Assembly (NCBI GenBank): GCA_947627405.1
Contig: CANQVY010000084.1
Span: 1 to 5,608 of the forward strand
Length of the DNA stretch: 5,608 nucleotides
Origin: an uncultured Bacilli bacterium
GTDB taxonomy: Bacteria > Bacillota_I > Bacilli_A > RF39 > UBA660
Direction of reading: 5' to 3'
The notes beneath the pieces were generated by a model. It was given only the letters and a program-made list of their open reading frames with translations, was not told the origin of the DNA and did no database searches. The translations under genes and the position numbers were made by a program. This document shows, in pieces, positions 1 through 5,466 of this stretch (within the stretch, counting starts at the first letter, position 1; every line of letters begins with the position of its first letter).

Positions 1-573
1 CCTAATCCATCTTCTAGTAATCGTATTTTGGATGTTTTAGAAAAATATAATTCTGTAGCCACTTTTTTTGAACTAGGTAATTTAGTTGAAGCTTATCCAG
101 CTGTTGTTAAAAGAGAAGAAAAGTTAGGCTGTGAAGTGGCTTCCCATTCTTATCAGCATGCTGATCTTACGACTTTATCGCGTGAGGCTTTACTCAATGA
201 TATTTCAAAAACTACGAATGTTTTTGTAAAAACTTTAGGGCATAGTTATTCACTTGTTCGACCTCCATATGGAAGTGTAAATCAATCCGTTCGAAACAAT
301 ATTGGGCATCCTATGATTTTATGGGATATCGATACATTGGATTGGAAAAGTCGAAATAAAAAAAGTATTTTAAATGAAGTAAGAAAATGTAAAGATTATG
401 ATGGAAGAATTATATTGATGCATTCTATTTATCAAACAACTGCAGATGCTGTTGAAGAATTGGTGCCTGAATTAATTGATAAGGGGTATCAATTGGTAAC
501 GGTTTCCGAGCTAGCTAAATATAAGGGATATAATTTTTTAAATAATGGAACAGTATATTATAGTTTTCGATAG
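1..573 (+). CDS. Polysaccharide deacetylase, NodB (CE4) family, 5' end missing
   Basis: The frame is open from base 1, reading PNPSSSNRI before the first possible internal start, so the gene begins outside the window; a TTG at 28 is not a credible start because it lies inside the conserved domain. The NodB motifs appear in order: HSYQH (about residues 50-54 of the visible part), the metal-binding HSxxH motif; RPPYGS (about 87-92); WDIDTLDW (about 108-115); and IILMHS (about 136-141), which carries the catalytic histidine. The first motif (FDDGP type, with the catalytic aspartates) would lie just before the visible PNP. Enzymes of this family remove N-acetyl groups from peptidoglycan, chitin oligomers or other cell-surface polysaccharides, usually outside the membrane. 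Substrate and signal peptide cannot be judged because the N-terminus is missing. The gene ends in TAG, 70 bases before the first pilin gene. I see no clear terminator between them. Family assignment is firm; the specific gene name is not. Confidence 0.93.
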   Translation, partial: PNPSSSNRILDVLEKYNSVATFFELGNLVEAYPAVVKREEKLGCEVASHSYQHADLTTLSREALLNDISKTTNVFVKTLGHSYSLVRPPYGSVNQSVRNNIGHPMILWDIDTLDWKSRNKKSILNEVRKCKDYDGRIILMHSIYQTTADAVEELVPELIDKGYQLVTVSELAKYKGYNFLNNGTVYYSFR

Positions 574-586
574 GAAATACGCTATC

Positions 587-629
587 TTGACAATTTTTCT
601 TTTTCCATATAAGCTTTAAATGGTATAAG
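587..629 (+). promoter_or_regulatory. Candidate promoter(s) of the first pilin-like gene
   Basis: A perfect TTGACA lies at 587-592. The nearest -10-like hexamer is TATAAG at 608-613, but the spacer is only 15 bases, shorter than the usual 17. A second possibility is the extended -10 TGGTATAAG at 621-629, which has no good -35 and would start transcription almost at the ribosome binding site. The xer and ppdK promoter candidates in this window also predict very short leaders, so either reading is possible. Assignment is by eye only. Confidence 0.45.
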
Positions 630-643
630 ATAGGGGATCAAAT

Positions 644-1069
644 ATGAAAAATCAAAAAGGATTTAGTTTAGTTGAATTGTTGGTTGTTATTGCAATTATT
701 GGAGTATTGATGTTGTTGTCTTTTCCATTAATTGATCATTTTGTACAGCAAAACAATCAAAATAAATATAGTATTTATAGAAATGTCATAGAAGAATCGG
801 CAAAAGAATATATGTCTGATTTAGGATTTCTTGTTTCAGGATGTTATGAAATTAAAAATGAAGATCAAAGTGGTTATGCAGTTTTGGAAGAAGAAGGTTT
901 TTTAAATAGTGTGGATGAAGATTGTAAAGATACAAAGGTGTATGTAATCAGTGATTCACAAGGAAAGATTACGGATTATAAGATTAATTTAACTTGTAAT
1001 GGTAAAGAAGTACTTCAACCAGAATATACATCGAAAACTTGTGATTATGAAATTGTACAATATAAAGAA
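644..1069 (+). repeat. Direct repeat, copy A (426 bp, shared pilin 5' end)
   Basis: Bases 644-1069 match 3586-4011 without gaps, with four mismatches that I can count by eye (718, 748, 771 and 773 in this copy). The last 296 bases are identical. Similarity begins at the A of the start codon and ends at codon 142. The two copies have the same orientation and lie 2942 bases apart, start to start. Confidence 0.97.
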
Positions 1070-2359
1070 GGTTATTTTTCAAATGGGGATATTTTGGCCA
1101 ATGAGCCGGAATTAAATGAACAAATGATACCTGTAAAATATGATGGTAAAGATTGGGTAGTAGCGGATCCAAACAATTTGAAGTACTCTTCTGTTTTTGA
1201 GGAGGATTATTCTTGGTATAATTATAATGATGAACATCTTGCTAATGCGGTTTATATGAAATTTTCATCTGATTATGTGAATAATCAAGGCTTTATTCGT
1301 GGTAAAAAAATTGATGAGTCAGATGTAGAAAGTTGGTGGGTATGGATTCCACGATTTGAGTATCAAGGGAAAAATATAAATTATATAAAGGGAAAGCAAG
1401 AAGCAAATACAAAAGGATATAAAATTCATCCGGCGTTTACTACAACCCAAAATTCTGGTTCTAAGCAATTATCAGGTTTTTGGATCAATAAAAACTTAAG
1501 TATGAAAGATCAAAAATATACAATTTATGATTATCTTGAATATGGTATCGGTTTTTCTTCTTCCCATCAATCTCATGTAGTCAGAGATATAGAATGGGAT
1601 GCGGCTTCTTTGATCAATTCTAAAAATATAACAGGACTTAATAATATGGATACAACTCAATTCACGGGTGGAAATTATGGAGGAAGTACGAGATATGCTT
1701 TTAATCAAGCTTCAGCTTATATCAGCTATACCACACCGACAAACACCAAATATATTAATGATGTCGATTGTCATGTAACAGGAGGAATAGGTGGAATTTC
1801 TCATCCATACACTTATGATTGTAGTGAACACTATAAAGTTTGTAGTTATGATCGTAAAGAATTATTTCCAACAGGTATACAATCCTTATCTCATCGTATA
1901 TGTGATACAAGTAAAGATGGGCACAATTGTACGATGACCAATTCGATGGTTTTGACGGTTACTGCTAATGGATATCAATTGTTTAGTGAAGAAGAAAAAA
2001 AGGAAGAGTGGTATAAATATTTGGATATTTATGAGGATAAGAATTATAGCAATCAAAAAATAGAAATTTCAGATGTGTGTTCCAAGACAGCTTTTTATAG
2101 TCCAATGAGTGGATCCTACGAAGGAGATCCTTCTACTTGGGTCTTTAGAAATAGAGAGGTGCAAAATACGTCTCTTACTTATACAGTTACTTATGAAACG
2201 AATGATTTATTAAAACAGATGCAAGATGAATTTTTAAATTCGAATGTTGGACATACAACAAATATGAATGGAAAATCTTTTCTTGTTACAGCTGTTCCTT
2301 CCACGGATATAAAAACTTTAAAATATGATTGTGGCACACGAATTGCTATGTATTCTTAA
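644..2359 (+). CDS. Large type IV prepilin-like protein with FGE/C-type-lectin-like C-terminal region (copy 1)
   Basis: This 571-residue protein starts with a class III (prepilin) signal: a short basic leader MKNQKG, then FSLVELLVVIAIIGVL, with cleavage expected between G6 and F7 and glutamate at mature position 5. Residues 7-30 form the hydrophobic helix that anchors pilins in the membrane and packs the pilus core. Residues 31-142 are a neck with four cysteines (C67, C94, C118, C133). The rest is far longer than in ordinary pilins. It contains WYNYN (191-195), IDESDVESWWVWIPR (223-237), SGFWINK (277-283), SHVVRDIEWDAASLINS (310-326) and the end CGTRIAMYS (563-571). These positions resemble the FGE-sulfatase/C-type lectin fold (FWxxKYE, EW, a terminal GFRVV-like strand); this is recall of the family, not a search. 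Seven further cysteines lie after residue 370. The start ATG follows AGGGGA at 632-637 with a 6-base gap. The likely role is a surface or pilus-tip adhesin or minor pilin that needs a prepilin peptidase encoded elsewhere. The ligand is unknown. Confidence 0.85.
   Translation: MKNQKGFSLVELLVVIAIIGVLMLLSFPLIDHFVQQNNQNKYSIYRNVIEESAKEYMSDLGFLVSGCYEIKNEDQSGYAVLEEEGFLNSVDEDCKDTKVYVISDSQGKITDYKINLTCNGKEVLQPEYTSKTCDYEIVQYKEGYFSNGDILANEPELNEQMIPVKYDGKDWVVADPNNLKYSSVFEEDYSWYNYNDEHLANAVYMKFSSDYVNNQGFIRGKKIDESDVESWWVWIPRFEYQGKNINYIKGKQEANTKGYKIHPAFTTTQNSGSKQLSGFWINKNLSMKDQKYTIYDYLEYGIGFSSSHQSHVVRDIEWDAASLINSKNITGLNNMDTTQFTGGNYGGSTRYAFNQASAYISYTTPTNTKYINDVDCHVTGGIGGISHPYTYDCSEHYKVCSYDRKELFPTGIQSLSHRICDTSKDGHNCTMTNSMVLTVTANGYQLFSEEEKKEEWYKYLDIYEDKNYSNQKIEISDVCSKTAFYSPMSGSYEGDPSTWVFRNREVQNTSLTYTVTYETNDLLKQMQDEFLNSNVGHTTNMNGKSFLVTAVPSTDIKTLKYDCGTRIAMYS
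1133..1350 (+). repeat. Discontinuous identity blocks shared with the second pilin gene
   Basis: Beyond the 426-bp repeat the two pilin genes diverge but keep short exact blocks: 1133-1156 equals 4081-4104 (24 bases), 1187-1228 equals 4135-4176 (42 bases), and 1304-1350 equals 4246-4292 with one mismatch at 1318. They encode the segments VKYDGKDW, SSVFEEDYSWYNYN and KKIDESDVESWWVWIP. After about 1350 I see no long shared block. Confidence 0.85.
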
Positions 2360-2384
2360 AAATCTAGTTTTTCCTTTCTTCCTT

Positions 2385-2393
2385 TGATATAAT
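2385..2393 (+). promoter_or_regulatory. Extended -10 promoter of the recombinase gene
   Basis: TGATATAAT at 2385-2393 is a perfect extended -10 (TGn plus TATAAT). The -35 position near 2365-2370 (TAGTTT) is poor, as is common with extended -10 promoters. Transcription would begin near 2400, at the GGTGAT ribosome binding site (2400-2405) just before the ATG at 2409, giving a leader of only about 9 bases. The recombinase is therefore probably transcribed on its own as well as by read-through from the pilin gene. Confidence 0.6.
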
Positions 2394-2408
2394 AAAGATG
2401 GTGATTCT

Positions 2409-3311
2409 ATGAAATATTTAGAGGAATATATACGATATTTAACTTTTGAAAAACATTATTCGGATTATACGACTTTAAATTATGAAAATGATCTACTTGA
2501 ATTTATTGAATATTTAAAAAAAGAAAATATTGATTTGTTGGAAGTTGATTATTCTTTGATTCGTGGATATCTTAATTATTTATTTAATGAAAAAAAAGAT
2601 ACAAATACAACAGTCAGTAGAAAAATAAGTTCTCTACGAGGTTTTTATAAATATTTATCAAATAATAATTATATTTTAAATAATCCTTTTCGTTTAGTTT
2701 CTCTTCCTAAAAAAAGTAAGCATTTACCAAAATATTTTTATTCTAATGAATTAGAAGAACTATTTAATAGTTGTGATATTAAAACACCACTTGGTCAAAG
2801 GGATGAATTGATACTAGAAATGTTATACGCAACTGGAGTGCGTGTTAGTGAGCTTGTAAATATTAAACTTACGGATATTCAGATGCATGATTTATCGATC
2901 AAGATACTTGGTAAGGGAAATAAAGAAAGAATTGTCTCTTTTGGGGAATATGCTAAAGATGCATTGGATTTATATCTATCAAATGGGAGAAAAAAATTAA
3001 ATTGTAAAAATAGTGAATATTTATTTTTAAATCATATTGGTGGTCGTTTAACAACTAGAGGTGTTCGTGATATTTTGGATCGCATGATTAAAAAGACGAC
3101 GATTGATAAAAATATTTCTCCCCATATGCTTAGACATACTTTTGCAACCCATTTAATCAATGAAGGATGTGATTTGCTTGCTGTTTCCGAACTTTTAGGA
3201 CATGAAAGCATTTCTGCTACTCAAATTTATACACATGTAACAACGGATCATCTAAAAGAAGTTTATTTTCATGCTCATCCAAGAGCTTATATGGATAAAA
3301 AAAAGAAATAG
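2409..3311 (+). CDS. Tyrosine recombinase, XerC/XerD type
   Basis: This complete 300-residue protein has the length and layout of XerC/XerD. The N-terminal SAM-like core-binding domain (about 1-90) includes TTVSRKISSLRGFYKYL. The C-terminal catalytic domain (about 105-285) has all six active-site residues: R145 (ATGVRVSEL), K169 (GKGNKERIV), H239 and R242 (PHMLRHTFATHL), H265 (LLGHESISATQ) and the nucleophile Y274 (IYTHV). Such enzymes cut and rejoin DNA at short paired sites. The housekeeping pair XerC/XerD acts at dif with FtsK to resolve chromosome dimers, while relatives invert or integrate DNA. The gene lies 49 bases after one pilin gene and 274 bases before its near-twin, in the same orientation. 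Start ATG 2409 follows GGTGAT. I cannot separate XerC from XerD or from a dedicated invertase/integrase by eye, so I give no symbol. I saw no convincing dif-like site (two 11-base arms around a 6-base centre) in the flanks. Confidence 0.93.
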   Translation: MKYLEEYIRYLTFEKHYSDYTTLNYENDLLEFIEYLKKENIDLLEVDYSLIRGYLNYLFNEKKDTNTTVSRKISSLRGFYKYLSNNNYILNNPFRLVSLPKKSKHLPKYFYSNELEELFNSCDIKTPLGQRDELILEMLYATGVRVSELVNIKLTDIQMHDLSIKILGKGNKERIVSFGEYAKDALDLYLSNGRKKLNCKNSEYLFLNHIGGRLTTRGVRDILDRMIKKTTIDKNISPHMLRHTFATHLINEGCDLLAVSELLGHESISATQIYTHVTTDHLKEVYFHAHPRAYMDKKKK

Positions 3312-3353
3312 CGTTAAATTATGAAAAAACGTTTTGTAGAAATTAAGGCAAGG

Positions 3354-3381
3354 CGTTAAGTAAATAATTTACGTTTTTTTT
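3354..3381 (+). terminator. Weak intrinsic terminator after the recombinase gene
   Basis: An AT-rich hairpin precedes eight T at 3374-3381. Either GTAAA/TTTAC (3360-3364 with 3368-3372) or CGTTAA with TTTACG (3354-3359 with 3368-3373, one mismatch) can pair. The stem is short, so termination is probably partial. The location between the recombinase stop and the next promoter candidate fits. Confidence 0.45.
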
Positions 3382-3420
3382 ATTTAAATTAAGTTAACCA
3401 AAAGTAAAAATTAAAAAATA

Positions 3421-3448
3421 TTGATTCGGGGGGGGTAAATGATATACT
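3421..3448 (+). promoter_or_regulatory. Candidate promoter with a G8 tract in the spacer, upstream of the second pilin gene
   Basis: TTGATT at 3421-3426 resembles a -35 and TGATATACT at 3440-3448 is a good extended -10 (TGn plus TATACT). The spacer from 3427 to 3442 is 16 bases: C, eight G, then TAAATGA. The G run therefore sits entirely between the two promoter elements, and gain of one G would give the standard 17-base spacing. Transcription would start near 3455, leaving about 130 bases of leader before the ATG at 3586. The promoter call is by pattern only. Confidence 0.6.
3428..3435 (+). repeat. Homopolymeric G8 tract
   Basis: Eight consecutive G occur in an otherwise very AT-rich intergenic region. 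It is the only G or C run of this length that I see in the window. Mononucleotide G/C tracts of this length are known slippage sites in phase-variable loci of other bacteria. Its length could also be affected by sequencing or assembly error. Confidence 0.95.
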
Positions 3449-3585
3449 TAAAATAGATAGATGAAATTTAAAGATTATCAAAGGTTTAACTTTATTTGTT
3501 TTTACAATATTTATAAATAGTGGTATTTGCATATTGAAATTATTTTTAATTTTCAGAAAAAAGAACTAGAAAGAAGTTGTTGTAT
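3449..3585 (+). other. Leader region of the second pilin gene, no gene seen
   Basis: This AT-rich stretch between the G8 promoter candidate and the ATG at 3586 holds no convincing gene. A 19-codon frame at 3461-3520 (MKFKDYQRFN...) has no ribosome binding site. The likely ribosome binding site of the pilin is the purine run AGAAAGAAG ending at 3576, nine bases before the ATG and weaker than the sites of the neighbouring genes. I see no riboswitch or strong hairpin. Confidence 0.5.
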
Positions 3586-4011
3586 ATGAAAAATCAAAAA
3601 GGATTTAGTTTAGTTGAATTGTTGGTTGTTATTGCAATTATTGGAGTATTGATGTTGTTATCTTTTCCATTAATTGATCATTTTGTACAACAAAACAATC
3701 AAAATAAATATAATGTTTATAGAAATGTCATAGAAGAATCGGCAAAAGAATATATGTCTGATTTAGGATTTCTTGTTTCAGGATGTTATGAAATTAAAAA
3801 TGAAGATCAAAGTGGTTATGCAGTTTTGGAAGAAGAAGGTTTTTTAAATAGTGTGGATGAAGATTGTAAAGATACAAAGGTGTATGTAATCAGTGATTCA
3901 CAAGGAAAGATTACGGATTATAAGATTAATTTAACTTGTAATGGTAAAGAAGTACTTCAACCAGAATATACATCGAAAACTTGTGATTATGAAATTGTAC
4001 AATATAAAGAA
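3586..4011 (+). repeat. Direct repeat, copy B (426 bp, shared pilin 5' end)
   Basis: This is the partner of 644-1069, with mismatches at 3660, 3690, 3713 and 3715. Bases 3716-4011 are identical to 774-1069. Bases upstream of the ATG are unrelated in the two copies except for the final AT. Bases after 4011 diverge at once. Confidence 0.97.
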
Positions 4012-5376
4012 AAATATGGGGCAGGATCACAAGATGTATCTGGTGCAAATGTTCCAAAACTTAAGGAAAATATGATTCCAGTAAAATATGATGGTAAAGA
4101 TTGGATAATAGCTGATGAAGACAATGTGAAATATTCTTCTGTTTTTGAGGAGGATTATTCTTGGTATAATTATAATAATGGATATTGGGCGAATGCAATT
4201 ATTTTAAAAGATAATGTTTATACAAGCGATAGGAATAATATAGGGAAAAAAATTGATGAATCAGATGTAGAAAGTTGGTGGGTATGGATTCCTCGATATG
4301 TTGCAAATATACAAAATAAGGATGTTTCATTTTCAAAGGGTATTTATGATACTACAAAAGAACAATATGTTCTTTCTTCTGCTTTTACAAATAAAAAAAC
4401 TCAAGAAGCTTTAACTGGATTTTGGGTTTCAAAGTATGAACTTAGTAATCAAAGTGGGAAAGTTTTTTCTATTGAAGCAAAGCAAGAAGAATATATTACG
4501 AATAAATTGGCTACTGAATTTATTGAGATTGGAAAAAGTTTTCGTATTTCTCATACGATTACACCAAGCGAATATGATGCAATTGCGGTATTGAGTTTGT
4601 CACAATATGGCGGTAAAAATATATATTCAGATTATACAACGTCCAATATGAGTGGGGTTTATAATATGAATAAAGATGTAGAATTTACAGCTGGAAATCT
4701 AAGAGGATTGAAAGATTGGCAAGTTGAGTTTTATTGTTCCATATCTGGCAATCAAATTGGTTGGGTGGGTAACCGGTTTTATGCACCGATTTACCCTGAT
4801 TTTCCTTCTTGGTTTAATTTTTCTGGAACGAGCAATTTAGTTCAACAACCATATAATGATTCATATTTTAAAGAAAATATTATTGACATAGTAAATTTGG
4901 ATTATAAATGGTATGTTTCTGGGGAAATATATCCACCTACGAAATGTACAGGATCTTATGGCTGTGCTAAAGATGGTAGTAAGATAGAAAATGAAGAAGG
5001 GCAAGGGTCTGCTTATTATGAACATGGTAAAATCATGTCTTCACCTAACCATTATGATTTTGATTATTTAGGGAATAAATTGGACTGGTTTATTGCTGGT
5101 TATCCAAAGTATAATGTTTCTTATGATGGGAAGTGGTCTATTGTAAAACAACCTTCAACAGAAACAGAAATTGCTCGTTTATGGATGTTTAAAGGCAATA
5201 ATGGAATAAATAGTTATGAAACTTCCTATAGTGATATAACTATTGATCGATCTATAGAAGAAATTAAACAAGATTACTATGATAAATGTAGACCAAATGG
5301 AAAGAAGTTTACGCTAACAATTTATTTATCTTCAATTACAAAATATCAGGCAAGAGTAAGATCCGTTATTTACTAA
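3586..5376 (+). CDS. Large type IV prepilin-like protein with FGE/C-type-lectin-like C-terminal region (copy 2)
   Basis: I start this 596-residue protein at the ATG 3586, because identity with the first pilin gene begins exactly there. An in-frame TTG at 3577 would add three residues but would sit directly against the ribosome binding site. Residues 1-142 match copy 1 except that NV replaces SI at 43-44: prepilin leader, GFSLVELLVVIAIIGVL helix, and neck with C67, C94, C118 and C133. From residue 143 the protein differs, keeping islands such as IPVKYDGKDW (164-173), SSVFEEDYSWYNYN (184-197) and IDESDVESWWVWIPR (223-237). LTGFWVSKYELS (277-288), MSGVYNMNKDVEFTAGN (355-371) and the terminal ARVRSVIY (589-596) resemble FGE-sulfatase/C-type lectin landmarks more clearly than in copy 1. 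The C-terminal region has four cysteines (C384, C454, C460, C568). The likely role is a pilus-associated surface protein or adhesin, exposed outside the cell after processing by a prepilin peptidase. Expression may depend on the G8-containing promoter. A terminator follows directly. Confidence 0.86.
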   Translation: MKNQKGFSLVELLVVIAIIGVLMLLSFPLIDHFVQQNNQNKYNVYRNVIEESAKEYMSDLGFLVSGCYEIKNEDQSGYAVLEEEGFLNSVDEDCKDTKVYVISDSQGKITDYKINLTCNGKEVLQPEYTSKTCDYEIVQYKEKYGAGSQDVSGANVPKLKENMIPVKYDGKDWIIADEDNVKYSSVFEEDYSWYNYNNGYWANAIILKDNVYTSDRNNIGKKIDESDVESWWVWIPRYVANIQNKDVSFSKGIYDTTKEQYVLSSAFTNKKTQEALTGFWVSKYELSNQSGKVFSIEAKQEEYITNKLATEFIEIGKSFRISHTITPSEYDAIAVLSLSQYGGKNIYSDYTTSNMSGVYNMNKDVEFTAGNLRGLKDWQVEFYCSISGNQIGWVGNRFYAPIYPDFPSWFNFSGTSNLVQQPYNDSYFKENIIDIVNLDYKWYVSGEIYPPTKCTGSYGCAKDGSKIENEEGQGSAYYEHGKIMSSPNHYDFDYLGNKLDWFIAGYPKYNVSYDGKWSIVKQPSTETEIARLWMFKGNNGINSYETSYSDITIDRSIEEIKQDYYDKCRPNGKKFTLTIYLSSITKYQARVRSVIY

Positions 5377-5408
5377 ATGTCATTTTCTGTAAAAAAGTGG
5401 CATTTTTT
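5377..5408 (+). terminator. Intrinsic terminator after the second pilin gene
   Basis: A 10-base-pair stem forms between 5377-5386 and 5394-5403 (ATGTCATTTT with AAAGTGGCAT, two G-U pairs), with a 7-base loop, followed directly by a T run at 5404-5408. It begins at the base after the stop codon and separates the pilin gene from ppdK. Confidence 0.78.
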
Positions 5409-5437
5409 ATTGAATATTTTTATCCTTATTGTTATAC

Positions 5438-5443
5438 TATAAT
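5438..5443 (+). promoter_or_regulatory. -10 box of the ppdK promoter
   Basis: A perfect TATAAT lies at 5438-5443, between the terminator and the dikinase gene. The -35 region about 17 bases upstream (around 5415-5420) is only T-rich with no good match. Transcription would start near 5450, just before the AAGGAG ribosome binding site at 5452-5457. Confidence 0.55.
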
Positions 5444-5466
5444 GGTATGGAAAGGAGAATGATTAA

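Noticed and set aside
569..586. GATAG/CTATC hairpin after the deacetylase stop
   Set aside because: It has only five weak pairs, and the T-rich stretch is separated by TTGACA, which looks more like a -35 element than a terminator tail.
984..1172. 62-codon frame on the - strand
   Set aside because: It lies within the first pilin gene, shows no recognisable domain or ribosome binding site, and is explained as a shadow of the coding strand.
1496..1708. 70-codon frame on the - strand
   Set aside because: Same situation: it lies antisense inside the pilin gene, with no supporting signals.
2111..2130. Inverted repeat GGATC...GATCC inside the first pilin gene
   Set aside because: It is a short imperfect hairpin in coding sequence without a T run, probably chance.
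2357..2375. AAAAA/TTTTT pairing after the first pilin stop
   Set aside because: The stem has no G-C pairs, so it is unlikely to terminate transcription.
3461..3520. Possible 19-residue leader peptide (MKFKDYQRFN...)
   Set aside because: There is no Shine-Dalgarno sequence before the ATG and no regulatory codon run or attenuator hairpin after it.
3312..3585. A dif-like or att-like recombination site next to the recombinase
   Set aside because: I looked for two roughly 11-base inverted arms around a 6-base centre and found none convincing; the repeated GCGTTAA at 3311-3317 and 3353-3359 is too short.
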